Source: a bacterium
GTDB taxonomy: Bacteria > Bacteroidota > Bacteroidia > Bacteroidales > Muribaculaceae
Assembly (NCBI GenBank): GCA_004561555.1
Contig: SFVH01000007.1
Span: 1-45,563 of the forward strand
DNA: 45,563 nt
Reading direction: 5' to 3'
A program made the position numbers and the translations under genes. This document shows, piece by piece, positions 35,950 to 45,239 of this stretch. Under the pieces are notes generated by a model. That model searched no databases. It was not told the DNA's origin and saw nothing but the letters and a program-made list of their open reading frames with translations. Position 1 is the stretch's first letter, and each line of letters starts with the position of its first letter.

Positions 35950-36368
35950 TGGAAGGGGCATTGATAATTTTGGCAGTAACAGTGGTAGTTGGGGTGGTGC
36001 TTTTTGTGCATCATCGCCTGACAGAGCCCAAGAGCAACGGCGCACCGGAGACACAAAGCGTGGAGGCAATGCCTCAGAGTGAATGTTGCGGTATGCACAT
36101 CACTTGCGAGAAAGACTCCTTGGCGACTCTCTCCACCGACATCATTTATTACGACGATGAGGAGCTCGACGCTTATGCGGGCATTGCAGCCGACAATTAT
36201 AGCAACGAACAGATAGAAGAATTTCGCGAAGTGTTGCTCACTTTGTTGCCTCAAGACATTGCTCCGTGGGCGCGGTCGCTATCGTTGCGTGGCATCACTT
36301 TGCCGGAGATAGTCAAAGAAGAGCTTCTGCTCATTGTGAGAGAAGAGCGCCAGAAGCAGACCCATTAA
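35949..36368 (+). CDS. Small membrane-anchored protein with CC-x5-C motif
   Basis: This 139-aa protein has an N-terminal membrane helix (about 3-20), a short linker, then CCGMHITC (46-53) and an acidic segment IIYYDDEELDAYAG, and an amphipathic C-terminal half. I recall similar proteins in Bacteroides, where some are loosely annotated as phospholipase, without a shown activity. The cysteines and histidine could bind a metal; this is inference. The ATG at 35949 overlaps the last base of the aroA stop; a GTG at 35946 is an alternative. The metal permease gene follows 18 nt later. Confidence 0.75.
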   Translation: MEGALIILAVTVVVGVVLFVHHRLTEPKSNGAPETQSVEAMPQSECCGMHITCEKDSLATLSTDIIYYDDEELDAYAGIAADNYSNEQIEEFREVLLTLLPQDIAPWARSLSLRGITLPEIVKEELLLIVREERQKQTH

Positions 36369-36386
36369 ATCAATCAGTTTGCAGAG

Positions 36387-37187
36387 ATGGAGATTTTCGA
36401 ATATGTATTTTTCCGCAACGCCTTGATAGGGTTGATATTGGTGAGCATCGCTTCGGCGATTGTGGGCACCTATGTGGTGACTCGACGGATGATGTTTGTC
36501 GCCGGAGGAGTGACCCATGCCTCCTTTGGCGGACTCGGAGTGGCGTATTATCTCGGTATAAATCCGGTGGTTGGTGCCGGGGTGTTTGCCGTGGCATCGG
36601 CACTCGGTGTGGAGTGGGCTACTTACCGACGGACATTGCGTGAAGATTCAGCGATATCGGTGATATGGTCGGCAGGAATGGCATTGGGCATCTTGTTTGT
36701 GTTTCTCACCCCCGGCTATGTGCCCGAGTTGCAGTCGTTTCTTTTCGGCAATATCCTCACTATCACAGCCACTGATTTGGTGGTGTATGCCACATTCCTG
36801 GCGGTGTTGCTGATGGTTATGGCATTCTTGTTTCGCCCGATATGCACCTGTGCTTTCGATGCCGACTTCGCTCGCACCATCGGGATGCCCGTGAGGTTGA
36901 TAAACGGGGTTATGACAGTGCTTGTAAGCATTTGCATTGTGTTGACACTCAAACTTATAGGAATAATGATGCTGATGTCGCTTTTTGCATTGCCTCAAAT
37001 GACTGCCGAGCTTTTCACCTCGCGGTTGCGACCAATGATGGTCACTGCCGCCGTGGTGAGCGTGGCGGGGTCAGTGGCAGGACTGTTTGCCGCCTACTAT
37101 AGCGATATTCCCGCCTCAGCCACTATAGTGCTCACCCTTATCGCGTGCTATGTAGTAGCCCGAATGAAAAACCTCGTTTGTCGATAG
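36387..37187 (+). CDS. ABC-3 family metal ion permease
   Basis: This 266-aa polytopic membrane protein (about seven to eight helices) matches the ZnuB/MntB/TroC permease family, with GTYVVTRRMMFVAGGVTHASFGGLG near the N-terminus. In the family it works with an ATPase (ZnuC) and a metal-binding lipoprotein (ZnuA); neither is adjacent here, so partners must be elsewhere or shared. The metal (Zn, Mn or Fe) cannot be read from sequence. PorW follows after 35 nt. Confidence 0.88.
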   Translation: MEIFEYVFFRNALIGLILVSIASAIVGTYVVTRRMMFVAGGVTHASFGGLGVAYYLGINPVVGAGVFAVASALGVEWATYRRTLREDSAISVIWSAGMALGILFVFLTPGYVPELQSFLFGNILTITATDLVVYATFLAVLLMVMAFLFRPICTCAFDADFARTIGMPVRLINGVMTVLVSICIVLTLKLIGIMMLMSLFALPQMTAELFTSRLRPMMVTAAVVSVAGSVAGLFAAYYSDIPASATIVLTLIACYVVARMKNLVCR

Positions 37188-37222
37188 CAATAAATACGGA
37201 AAATTTGCGTTAAAATAGAGAT

Positions 37223-40030
37223 ATGACACGCCGAGTGATATATATGCTTGTTTCCGTGGTGGTGCTCTCCGCGTTGCTCTTTTCGTGCAGCACGAAGAAG
37301 AACACCTCCGGCTCGCGTTTTTATCAAGCGTTTACCACTCGCTTCAATGTGTACTTTAACGGTCATGAGCATTATCGCGAACAGCTCAAAAAGATGGAAG
37401 ACGAATATGAAGACGATTTCTCCGACTTCGTCTATATCCATCCGGCAGCGTCTTTTGCCGATGAGAAAGCCAATCATCCTTCGGCAAACTTCGACCGCAC
37501 GATAGAGAAAATGCAGAAAGCCATCGCTCTCCATTCTATCCAAAAAAAGCCCAAAAAAGACCGTGGTAAGATGCGCGACCCGAAATATCGCGACTACCTT
37601 AAGCGAGGCGAATATAATCCTTTCCTTCACAACGCATGGCGTCTGATGGGTGAAGCGCAATATCTCAAGGGCGACTTCCTCGCTTCAGCGGCTACATTTT
37701 CTTATATCGAGCGGTATTTCAATTGGCTTCCGGAGCTCGTGGCAGAGGCAAAGATTTGGCAATTAAGATGTTACACCGCCCTCGACTGGAACAATGAGGC
37801 GGAAAACGTGGTGGCGCGATTGAAAGAGAGCGAACTCACTACCAACGACTTGCGCCGACAATACAACACAGCCTATGCCGACTATCTCATCAATCAGCGA
37901 CAGTATGAAAAGGCGGCGCCGATGCTCCGTCAAGCATGGAAAGCCACTAAAGGACCTCAAAAAACTCGGTTGGCTTTCTTGTTAGGGCAAGTGTATGAGG
38001 CTTGTGGCGACAGAAAAAATGCCTATGAGATGTATGGCAAGGTGGCAGGTTCTTCAAGCGCCCCTTATCGCACCAAGTTTAATGCCCGCATCAAGCAGAG
38101 CGAGGTGGTCACCGGTGCCGATATCGACAAAGAAATAAAGTCGCTCCGCCGACTCGCTCGCAAAGGGAGCAACAAAGAGTATCTCGACCAAGTGTATTAC
38201 GCCATCGGCAACCTGTATCTTGCGAAAAAAGACACCGCCAACGCTATCAAAAACTATATCACCGCCAATGAGAAAAGCACTCGTAAAGGCATTGATAAAG
38301 CTATCAATCAGATAGCTTTGGGAAGTCTCTATTTCGAGCGTGCGGAGTATGACCTCGCACAGCCATGCTATTCCGAAGGCGTGGCGCAGTTGCCGGAAGA
38401 TTATCCCGGATATAAAGCCATCAAAAAACGCTCCGATGTGCTCGACGAGCTTGCCATCTATTCTCAAAACGTGACGCTTCAAGACTCATTGATAGCCTTG
38501 GCAAAGCTCACCCCGGCAGAGCAACAAGCTGTGGCGGAGAGGCTCGTGGCAGAATTGGTGGAGAAAGAGCGAAAGGCTGAAGAAGAGGCTCGCATCGCTG
38601 CTGCCGAAGCCGCCGGCGGTGCTAACAAGATTGAGTCGTCGACACAGCAATTTACCATTAACAACGACAAGTCGTGGTATTTCTATAACACCGCCACCAA
38701 AAATGCCGGAAAAACGGAGTTTCAACGACGTTGGGGTAGTCGCCGCCTTGAAGACAATTGGCGAAGGGTGAATAAGGCTACATTTGCTATGAGCGACTTC
38801 GATGCAGGAGCCGACTATAGCGATGAGGAGAAAGCATTGCCCACCGACTCCCTCGGAAATCCGCTGAGCGACGAGGAGATTGCAGCTCTCGAAAAGAGTG
38901 AGGAGCAGTTGGCTCACGAGGCTGACCCTCACTTCCCGGAATACTATCTCTCTCAAATACCGCAAACCGATGAGGAGATAGCAAACTCCCACAACATCAT
39001 CCAAGAGGGACTTTACAATGTGGGTATCATATTGAAAGATAAACTTGAAGATGCTTCGGCTGCAGAGAAGGCTTTCAACGAGCTCAATTCTCGCTATCCC
39101 GACAATATCTATCGTTTGGATGCCTACTACAACATGTATCTGATGTATGCTCGCTATGGTGACAATATTAAGGCTGAGAAATATAGGCAACTAATACTTG
39201 CTGAATTTGCCGACTCCAACTACGGTGCGGCACTTGCCGACCCTGACTATATCAATAATTTGCGACGCATGGAGAGCGACCAAGAAGAAATGTATGAAGC
39301 CACTTATGCCCGTTATCTTGCCAACGACAATGCACAAGTGCACGAGCAGTATGCCGAGATGATGCATCGCTATCCGCTGTCGCCTATTATGCCTAAGTTT
39401 ATGCTTCTCGACTCGTTTGCCTATCTCGGCGAACAGGATTATGATAAGTTTCAATCCACTCTCAAAGAGTTGCTTATCCGCTATCCCGACACCGACATCA
39501 CCCCGATGGCTACTGACATACTCAAGGAGATAGGGAAGGGCAGAAAGCCCAACAGCGATGGAGGTGGAAATGTAAGGGGAATGATATGGACCGTCCGACT
39601 GTCGAACGACACCACTGCCAACGCCAACGCAATGGGTGAATTCACACCTTTCGACCCTTCGCGTGAAGGCGAGCATCTATGTTTGCTCACTTATCCGGTA
39701 GATAGCGTGTCGGCAAACAAACTCATCTACGATGTGGCGCGCCATAACTTCTCCACCTATGCCGTGCGCGACTTCGATATGGAGCGTTTGACATTCTCTC
39801 CGATAGGCATCGTAGTGATTAAAGGCTTCGATAGTTATGCCGATGTTGAAGACTATGCGTCGATGCTACTCTCTGACAAGCAGATTATCATACCGCAGCA
39901 GGTGCGCCTCGTGTTTATCAGTCGCAAAAACTTCGACTTGCTACTCAAAGAAGGTCGTTCGTTCAACGACTACTTCCTCTTCTTGCAAGAGCAGAGCGAT
40001 GATGCCGTGGAGGCGCCCATCAGTCAATGA
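37223..40030 (+). CDS. porW: T9SS-associated TPR lipoprotein PorW/SprE
   Basis: This 935-aa lipoprotein has a signal peptide with lipobox LLFSC (Cys22 is the lipidation site) and long helical repeat regions with TPR spacing, including ARYLK-type segments such as AWRLMGEAQYLKGDF. The opening SRFYQAFTTRFNVYFNGHEHY is typical of the PorW/SprE family, which is required for type IX secretion and, in gliding species, motility. It should be in the outer or inner membrane facing the periplasm. It links to the C10 protease as possible cargo in this window. A low-complexity Glu/Ala stretch lies near 440-470. Confidence 0.88.
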   Translation: MTRRVIYMLVSVVVLSALLFSCSTKKNTSGSRFYQAFTTRFNVYFNGHEHYREQLKKMEDEYEDDFSDFVYIHPAASFADEKANHPSANFDRTIEKMQKAIALHSIQKKPKKDRGKMRDPKYRDYLKRGEYNPFLHNAWRLMGEAQYLKGDFLASAATFSYIERYFNWLPELVAEAKIWQLRCYTALDWNNEAENVVARLKESELTTNDLRRQYNTAYADYLINQRQYEKAAPMLRQAWKATKGPQKTRLAFLLGQVYEACGDRKNAYEMYGKVAGSSSAPYRTKFNARIKQSEVVTGADIDKEIKSLRRLARKGSNKEYLDQVYYAIGNLYLAKKDTANAIKNYITANEKSTRKGIDKAINQIALGSLYFERAEYDLAQPCYSEGVAQLPEDYPGYKAIKKRSDVLDELAIYSQNVTLQDSLIALAKLTPAEQQAVAERLVAELVEKERKAEEEARIAAAEAAGGANKIESSTQQFTINNDKSWYFYNTATKNAGKTEFQRRWGSRRLEDNWRRVNKATFAMSDFDAGADYSDEEKALPTDSLGNPLSDEEIAALEKSEEQLAHEADPHFPEYYLSQIPQTDEEIANSHNIIQEGLYNVGIILKDKLEDASAAEKAFNELNSRYPDNIYRLDAYYNMYLMYARYGDNIKAEKYRQLILAEFADSNYGAALADPDYINNLRRMESDQEEMYEATYARYLANDNAQVHEQYAEMMHRYPLSPIMPKFMLLDSFAYLGEQDYDKFQSTLKELLIRYPDTDITPMATDILKEIGKGRKPNSDGGGNVRGMIWTVRLSNDTTANANAMGEFTPFDPSREGEHLCLLTYPVDSVSANKLIYDVARHNFSTYAVRDFDMERLTFSPIGIVVIKGFDSYADVEDYASMLLSDKQIIIPQQVRLVFISRKNFDLLLKEGRSFNDYFLFLQEQSDDAVEAPISQ

Positions 40031-40141
40031 CGCTGCGTTATGTGACGGAGTCTCCTGATTGAGCTGAGAGGCACTCACGGTTGTGTTGGTAGTCATTTTT
40101 CGCTATCATCCGATAACCTATAAATGCTCTCAGCCCGATGA

Positions 40142-40738
40142 TTATTCGCCGATAATGCCGCTTTTCGACACCGGTTTGGTCCATCTATCTTTAAATCGGT
40201 CATAGTTTTCCACCAATGTCCCGAGAGTCATCGTCTGTGAAGATGTTGTGCCACCCATATCAAAGATGGTGATGTTGTTTTCGGGAGTCATTGCCATAGG
40301 GTAAAGCACGATAGTGCCAAGGAAGAGAACTTGTTCTTGATTGTCAAGCGATGCAAGTTTGGTCTTGTCGTGAATCTTGAATGAAGCAGTCATTGAGTAG
40401 GTTTGTCCTTTCTTGCCTTTACATACGATGTAGCGAACGTAGTATTTTGAGGGGTCTTGCAAAAAGGAATACTTGTTCAAATAGTTGTTTGTGATAGAGA
40501 AAGAGGAATTCTCAAAGTCGTTGCCGTATTTGTCGGGCATAGTGAAGCCTTGAGTCTTACCGGTTTCAAGATTGACGGCATCAAAGTCGACAGTGCCTAT
40601 TTGCATCATTCCTTGGGGAACCATTGCTGTGTAAAAGATTGTGTAGGTGCCGTCTTGAGGTGTTTCTTCTTTTCCACAACTTACGAGTGACACACAAAGT
40701 GAAGTTAATGCAATTAATGCTAAAAAGAACTTGTTCAT
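40142..40738 (-). CDS. Hypothetical lipoprotein
   Basis: This 198-aa protein has a lipoprotein signal (MNKFFLALIALTSLCVSLVSC, Cys21 in LVSC) followed by a predicted beta-rich domain. I do not recognise its family. It is convergent with PorW and divergent from gyrB, with its own -7 element. No terminator is clear on its 3' side. Confidence 0.75.
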   Translation of the reverse strand: MNKFFLALIALTSLCVSLVSCGKEETPQDGTYTIFYTAMVPQGMMQIGTVDFDAVNLETGKTQGFTMPDKYGNDFENSSFSITNNYLNKYSFLQDPSKYYVRYIVCKGKKGQTYSMTASFKIHDKTKLASLDNQEQVLFLGTIVLYPMAMTPENNITIFDMGGTTSSQTMTLGTLVENYDRFKDRWTKPVSKSGIIGE

Positions 40739-40768
40739 AATAAATATTTTTTATAGTTAATGATTCTG

Positions 40769-40776
40769 CAAAGATA
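40769..40776 (-). promoter_or_regulatory. -7 element of the hypothetical lipoprotein gene
   Basis: The minus strand reads TATCTTTG, an exact TAnnTTTG match, 30 nt before the ATG. Confidence 0.65.
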
Positions 40777-40821
40777 ATGTTTTTTATATATTGTATTATA
40801 ATATATATGGGACAAGAAAAT

Positions 40822-40852
40822 TTGTTGTTTTGGCGAATTTTTTGTAATTTTG
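40822..40852 (+). promoter_or_regulatory. Promoter of gyrB
   Basis: TTG (40822-40824, within TTTG) and TAATTTTG (40845-40852) are 20 nt apart; the ATG is 31 nt further on. Confidence 0.85.
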
Positions 40853-40883
40853 CATGGTTTAAGCGAAAAGAAATTTGAAGAAA

Positions 40884-42830
40884 ATGGCAGAACAAAACGA
40901 AAATTATAGTGCAAGTAATATCCAAGTGCTCGAAGGCTTGGAGGCAGTGCGCAAACGCCCTGCAATGTATATAGGCGATACCGGTCCAAAGGGATTACAT
41001 CACCTTGTGTATGAGGTGGTTGACAACTCTATTGATGAGGCCCTTGCCGGCTTTGCTACTCATATTGAGGTCACTATCGGTGAAGACAACTCAATTACGG
41101 TGGTTGACAATGGTCGCGGCATCCCTGTGGATAAGCACGAGAAACTACATAAATCGGCATTGGAGGTCGTGCTTACGGTGCTACATGCCGGCGGTAAGTT
41201 TGACAAAGGCTCTTACAAGGTTTCGGGTGGCTTGCATGGTGTGGGCGTGTCGTGTGTCAACGCTCTGTCGTCTTATTTGCGGGCAGAGGTGCGACGCGAC
41301 GGACATATCTACATGCAAGAGTATTCCTATGGACATCCCAAGGCCCCGGTGTCGGTGATTGGCGACTGCGACAACACCGGCACGAAGGTGTTTTTCCGTC
41401 CCGACCCGAGCATCTTCCAAGAAACAACCGTCTACAACTACAATACCCTTGCCAACCGTCTTCGCGACTTGGCATTTTTGAATGCCGGCATCCATTTGAC
41501 TCTCACCGATATGCGTGACGTTGATGCTGAGGGTAAGCCCAAGAGTGAGGTGTTTTACTCTGAGGAAGGCTTGAAGGAATTTGTGCAATATATCGACTCG
41601 TCGAAGGAGCATCTCATCGACGATATCATCTATATCAACACCGAGCGTCAAGGCATCCCGGTGGAGGTGGCAATCACTTACAACACCACCTATAACGAAA
41701 ATATCTATTCTTTCGTTAACAACATCGACACCATAGAGGGTGGTACTCACCTCACGGGCTTCCGTCGCGGCTTAACATCAACGCTGAAGAAATATGCTGA
41801 AGACTCCAAGATGCTTGAAAAGGTGAAAGTGGACATCTCCAGCGACGACTTCCGCGAGGGGTTGACGGCTGTAATCTCGGTGAAGGTGCTTGAGCCGCAA
41901 TTTGAAGGGCAGACTAAGACCAAGCTCGGCAACAACGAGGTGATTGGTGCTGTGCAAACTGCTGTGAGCGAAGCCCTACGCAACTATCTCGAGGAGCATC
42001 CCAAGCAGGCACGCACTATCGTGGAGAAGGTGGTGCTCGCCGCTCAAGCGCGATATGCCGCTTACAACGCACGCATGAAAGTGCAACGCAAGTCGCCGCT
42101 CGCCGGTGGTGGCTTGCCCGGTAAGCTCACCGACTGCTCTTCGCGTGTGCCTGAAGAATGTGAACTCTTCATCGTGGAGGGTGACTCGGCAGGCGGCTCG
42201 GCTCGTAAAGGTCGTAATCCCAGATATCAAGCCATCCTTCCGTTGCGTGGTAAGATTCTAAACGTGGAGAAGGCTATGGAGCATAAAATCTTTGACAATC
42301 AGGAGATAACAAATATTTATAAGGCTCTTGGCGTGACTATTGGCACTGAGGAAGACAGCAAAGCCCCCAACGTGTCGAAGTTGCGCTATCACAAGGTTAT
42401 CATCATGACCGATGCCGATGTCGATGGTGCTCACATAGCTACATTGCTTATGACTCTGTTCTTCCGTCGCATTCGTCCGGTGATTGAAAACGGCTATCTC
42501 TACGTGGCTACTCCGCCGCTTTATAAGTGTGCCAAGGGTAGCGTGGAGCGTTATTGCTGGACCGACGAGCAGCTTCGCGACTTTATCAATGAGTATGGCA
42601 AGGGCGACGAGAAGTCGGTGAAGGTGCAACGCTATAAAGGTCTTGGTGAGATGAATGCCGAGCAACTGTGGGAGACCACTATGGACCCCGAAAATCGCTG
42701 GCTCAAGCAAGTGCATATCTCCGATGCTGCTGAGTGCGACCGCATCTTCTCGATGCTTATGGGCGAAGATGTGGCTCCGCGTCGCGACTTTATCGAAACC
42801 AACGCCGTCTACGCAAATATCGATGCATAG
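40884..42830 (+). CDS. gyrB: DNA gyrase subunit B
   Basis: GyrB (648 aa) is the ATPase and TOPRIM subunit. An N-terminal GHKL ATPase domain has DNSIDEALAG, DNGRGIPVD and GGLHGVGVSCVNA; the TOPRIM domain has EGDSAGGSARKGRNPRYQAILPLRG and the metal-binding DADVDGAHI. It lacks the large insertion of E. coli GyrB (804 aa), as usual for this phylum. The ATG at 40884 was chosen over TTG at 40875. It has its own promoter and a strong terminator, so it is monocistronic. Confidence 0.98.
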   Translation: MAEQNENYSASNIQVLEGLEAVRKRPAMYIGDTGPKGLHHLVYEVVDNSIDEALAGFATHIEVTIGEDNSITVVDNGRGIPVDKHEKLHKSALEVVLTVLHAGGKFDKGSYKVSGGLHGVGVSCVNALSSYLRAEVRRDGHIYMQEYSYGHPKAPVSVIGDCDNTGTKVFFRPDPSIFQETTVYNYNTLANRLRDLAFLNAGIHLTLTDMRDVDAEGKPKSEVFYSEEGLKEFVQYIDSSKEHLIDDIIYINTERQGIPVEVAITYNTTYNENIYSFVNNIDTIEGGTHLTGFRRGLTSTLKKYAEDSKMLEKVKVDISSDDFREGLTAVISVKVLEPQFEGQTKTKLGNNEVIGAVQTAVSEALRNYLEEHPKQARTIVEKVVLAAQARYAAYNARMKVQRKSPLAGGGLPGKLTDCSSRVPEECELFIVEGDSAGGSARKGRNPRYQAILPLRGKILNVEKAMEHKIFDNQEITNIYKALGVTIGTEEDSKAPNVSKLRYHKVIIMTDADVDGAHIATLLMTLFFRRIRPVIENGYLYVATPPLYKCAKGSVERYCWTDEQLRDFINEYGKGDEKSVKVQRYKGLGEMNAEQLWETTMDPENRWLKQVHISDAAECDRIFSMLMGEDVAPRRDFIETNAVYANIDA

Positions 42831-42910
42831 ATGAGCCTGCGCGTTGGCAACAATTGATTGTAGGCTAAACAATTAGATGAAATCCGTCGGCGACGGAATA
42901 GCATATTTAT

Positions 42911-42965
42911 CACAGCAAGGAACGGAAACGAAAGCATCGTTATTACCGTTCCTTGCTGTGTTTTT
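42911..42965 (+). terminator. Terminator of gyrB
   Basis: A perfect 15-bp stem, CACAGCAAGGAACGG (42911-42925) with CCGTTCCTTGCTGTG (42946-42960), has a further AACGA/TCGTT pairing in its loop and is followed by TTTTT. Confidence 0.92.
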
Positions 42966-42983
42966 AACCCAAATCGGTCATTA
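42963..42983 (+). repeat. Copy 2 of a dispersed intergenic motif
   Basis: These 21 bases are identical to the minus strand of 14384-14404 (core AACCCAAATCGGTCATTA). This copy lacks the second arm that makes copy 1 a hairpin; after it the sequence diverges (GGACGTTATGATG). Confidence 0.65.
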
Positions 42984-43085
42984 GGACGTTATGATGATAA
43001 TAACTTCTATTTTTGAACAGATGTTTTTCTGTTTTGAGGGCTCAATGGGGTTCCATTGTAACCGAAAAACGGGAAAACATATGCC

Positions 43086-43121
43086 AAAAAAATCGGCCAT
43101 CGGGATTGCCCGACAGCCGAT
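43086..43121 (-). terminator. Terminator of the OPT transporter gene
   Basis: On the minus strand ATCGGC/GCCGAT with inner CGGG/CCCG and loop CAAT is followed by a run of seven T. It starts 31 nt after the stop codon. Confidence 0.88.
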
Positions 43122-43152
43122 GACTGTTATACATTAATAACACAAAATAGCA

Positions 43153-45102
43153 CTACTTCTTGGCTCGCATGCAGTCCCAAATAAGGTAAGCCACAAGGAG
43201 CACATAAGCCACGATGCCGCCAAGTTGGAGCGTCGGCTCGTTAAACGGACAAGCATAGCTGAATCCGGCGAAACGCATACCGGCGCTGACCACACCCATG
43301 AGTGCACCGCCGGCAATAAATCCGGAAGCGAGGAGAGTGCCGCGGTCGCGACGTGCGTTGTTCACCTCTTTATCTTTTGAGCGCGAAGATACAAACCAGC
43401 TGATAGCGCCGCCCACCAACAGCGGAGCATTGAGCTCCATGGGGATAAACATACCGAGGGAGAATGCCAACGCCGGCACACCGAGCCAATTGAGTAAGAG
43501 GGCGAGGATTGCACCCACCCCGTAGAGCATCCACGGAGTGTTGCCGCCCATCATCAGTGGCTCGATAACCGCTGCCATCGCATTGGCTTGAGGCGCTGCG
43601 AGAGCGTTGCTGCCGGAGAAGCCATACACCTTGGCGAGGATGAGGATGACACCACCCACGGTAGCTGCCGACACAAATGTGCCCACAAGCTTCCATTGTT
43701 GCTGTTTTTTAGGCGTAGAGCCGAGCCAGTAGCCCACCTTCATGTCGGTGACCATACCGCCTGCCATTGAGAGGGCAGTGCACACAACACCACCGATAAT
43801 CATTGATGCTACAATGCCGGCGGCTCCTTTCAATCCGATAGCTACAAACACTGCCGAGGCGAGGATAAGAGTCATCAGCGTCATGCCCGACACCGGGTTG
43901 GTGCCCACGATGGCAATGGCGTTGGCAGCCACTGTAGTAAAGAGGAAGGCGATGACGGTAACCACGAGGAATGCCACTATCGTCTGCATCAGATTGTGGA
44001 TTACGCCAAAGTAGAAAAACACAAAAGTTATTGCCAAGGCAGCGATGAGTGCAAACGCAAGAATCTTCATTGAGAGGTCTTTTTGAGTGCGTTTCACATC
44101 TGCTATAGCCCCGCTTTTACCGCGAATTTCTCGTCCGGCAAGACCTACGGCGCTACGGATGATGCCCCACGACTTGACAATGCCGATGATGCCCGACATA
44201 GCAATGCCTCCGATACCGATAGAGCGCGCTTGTTCGGAGAAGATTACTTCCGGACTGAGGATTGCCGACTCGCTTGCCATACCGAGCAAGGGCACTACCA
44301 CATACCAAATAAATGCGCTACCGGCAAAGATGATGAAGCTGTATTTCAACCCCACGATATATCCCAAGCCAAGCACTGCCGCGCCGGTGTTGATTTTAAA
44401 CACCATCTTTGTTTGAGCGGCTACGTTGGCTCCTATCTCGGTGGCTTTGGTGGAGAGCGTTTCAGCCCACCAGCCGAAGGTGGAGAGAAGGAAGTCGTAG
44501 ATACCACCCACCAAGCCGGCGATGATGAGAGGCTTGGCTTGGTTGCCGGCTTTCTCGCCCGAGATGAGCACCTGAGTGGTGGCTGTGGCTTCCGGGAAGG
44601 GGAACTTGCCGTGCATATCCGAGCAGAAATATTTGCGGAAGGGGATAAACATCAGGATGCCGAGTACGCCGCCCAATAGAGAGCTGAGGAAGATTTCCAG
44701 AAAGCTCACAGTGATGGCGTCGCCAAATTTCGCTTGCAAGATGTAGAGGGCGGGCAAGGTGAAGATTGCTCCCGCCACCACAATACCCGACGAGGCTCCG
44801 ATTGATTGGATAATTACATTTTGCCCTAAGGCATTTTGCTTGTGGAGCGCACCCGAAAGTCCTACAGCAATGATGGCGATAGGGATGGCGGCTTCAAACA
44901 CTTGACCCACTTTCAGTCCCAGATAGGCGGCAGCGGCACTGAATATCACCGCCATCACCAATCCCAACGTCACCGAATAGGGGGTCACTTCCTTGTATTG
45001 CTTGTCGGGGTGCATCACGGGCACATATTCTTCGCCCTTTTCAAGCTCCCGAAAAGCATTTTCCGGAATTCCGATTTCGTTTTTTACTTTGTCGTCGTTC
45101 AT
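43153..45102 (-). CDS. OPT family oligopeptide transporter
   Basis: This 649-aa polytopic membrane protein has many hydrophobic helices and matches the OPT family, for example the early AAYLGLKVGQVFEAAIPIAI and FPFPEATA segments and NxxxG-type glycine-rich helices. It imports peptides or metal-chelate conjugates by ion coupling; the substrate is unknown. The ATG at 45102 was chosen; a TTG at 45138 would add 12 residues. It is monocistronic with a clear terminator. Confidence 0.93.
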   Translation of the reverse strand: MNDDKVKNEIGIPENAFRELEKGEEYVPVMHPDKQYKEVTPYSVTLGLVMAVIFSAAAAYLGLKVGQVFEAAIPIAIIAVGLSGALHKQNALGQNVIIQSIGASSGIVVAGAIFTLPALYILQAKFGDAITVSFLEIFLSSLLGGVLGILMFIPFRKYFCSDMHGKFPFPEATATTQVLISGEKAGNQAKPLIIAGLVGGIYDFLLSTFGWWAETLSTKATEIGANVAAQTKMVFKINTGAAVLGLGYIVGLKYSFIIFAGSAFIWYVVVPLLGMASESAILSPEVIFSEQARSIGIGGIAMSGIIGIVKSWGIIRSAVGLAGREIRGKSGAIADVKRTQKDLSMKILAFALIAALAITFVFFYFGVIHNLMQTIVAFLVVTVIAFLFTTVAANAIAIVGTNPVSGMTLMTLILASAVFVAIGLKGAAGIVASMIIGGVVCTALSMAGGMVTDMKVGYWLGSTPKKQQQWKLVGTFVSAATVGGVILILAKVYGFSGSNALAAPQANAMAAVIEPLMMGGNTPWMLYGVGAILALLLNWLGVPALAFSLGMFIPMELNAPLLVGGAISWFVSSRSKDKEVNNARRDRGTLLASGFIAGGALMGVVSAGMRFAGFSYACPFNEPTLQLGGIVAYVLLVAYLIWDCMRAKK

Positions 45103-45154
45103 ATTGTTAAAACTATTAATGATGTTGTCGCTGACCAATGATTTTGCGAAGTTA

Positions 45155-45162
45155 CAAAATTA
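45155..45162 (-). promoter_or_regulatory. -7 element of the OPT gene
   Basis: The minus strand reads TAATTTTG, an exact match to TAnnTTTG, 52 nt before the ATG at 45102. The -33 half is not clear. Confidence 0.5.
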
Positions 45163-45239
45163 TGCTCAAAAAGCGACGTTTTACATCGGAAATAATAGCG
45201 AAATGATAAAAATGTTAGCGGCATAGATGATGAGTGCGG

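Larger units (their letters stand above)
42831..43152. other. Intergenic region between gyrB and the OPT gene (322 nt)
   Basis: This region holds the gyrB terminator (42911-42965), one copy of the dispersed motif (42963-42983), and the OPT terminator (43086-43121, minus). A small inverted repeat CCGTCGGCGACGG lies at about 42887-42899. Between 42984 and 43085 I see no reading frame or RNA gene. Confidence 0.6.

Noticed and set aside
40063..40134. 8-bp inverted repeat GCTGAGAG/CTCTCAGC between PorW and the lipoprotein gene
   Set aside because: The loop is 56 nt and no T-run follows on either strand, so I do not call it a terminator.
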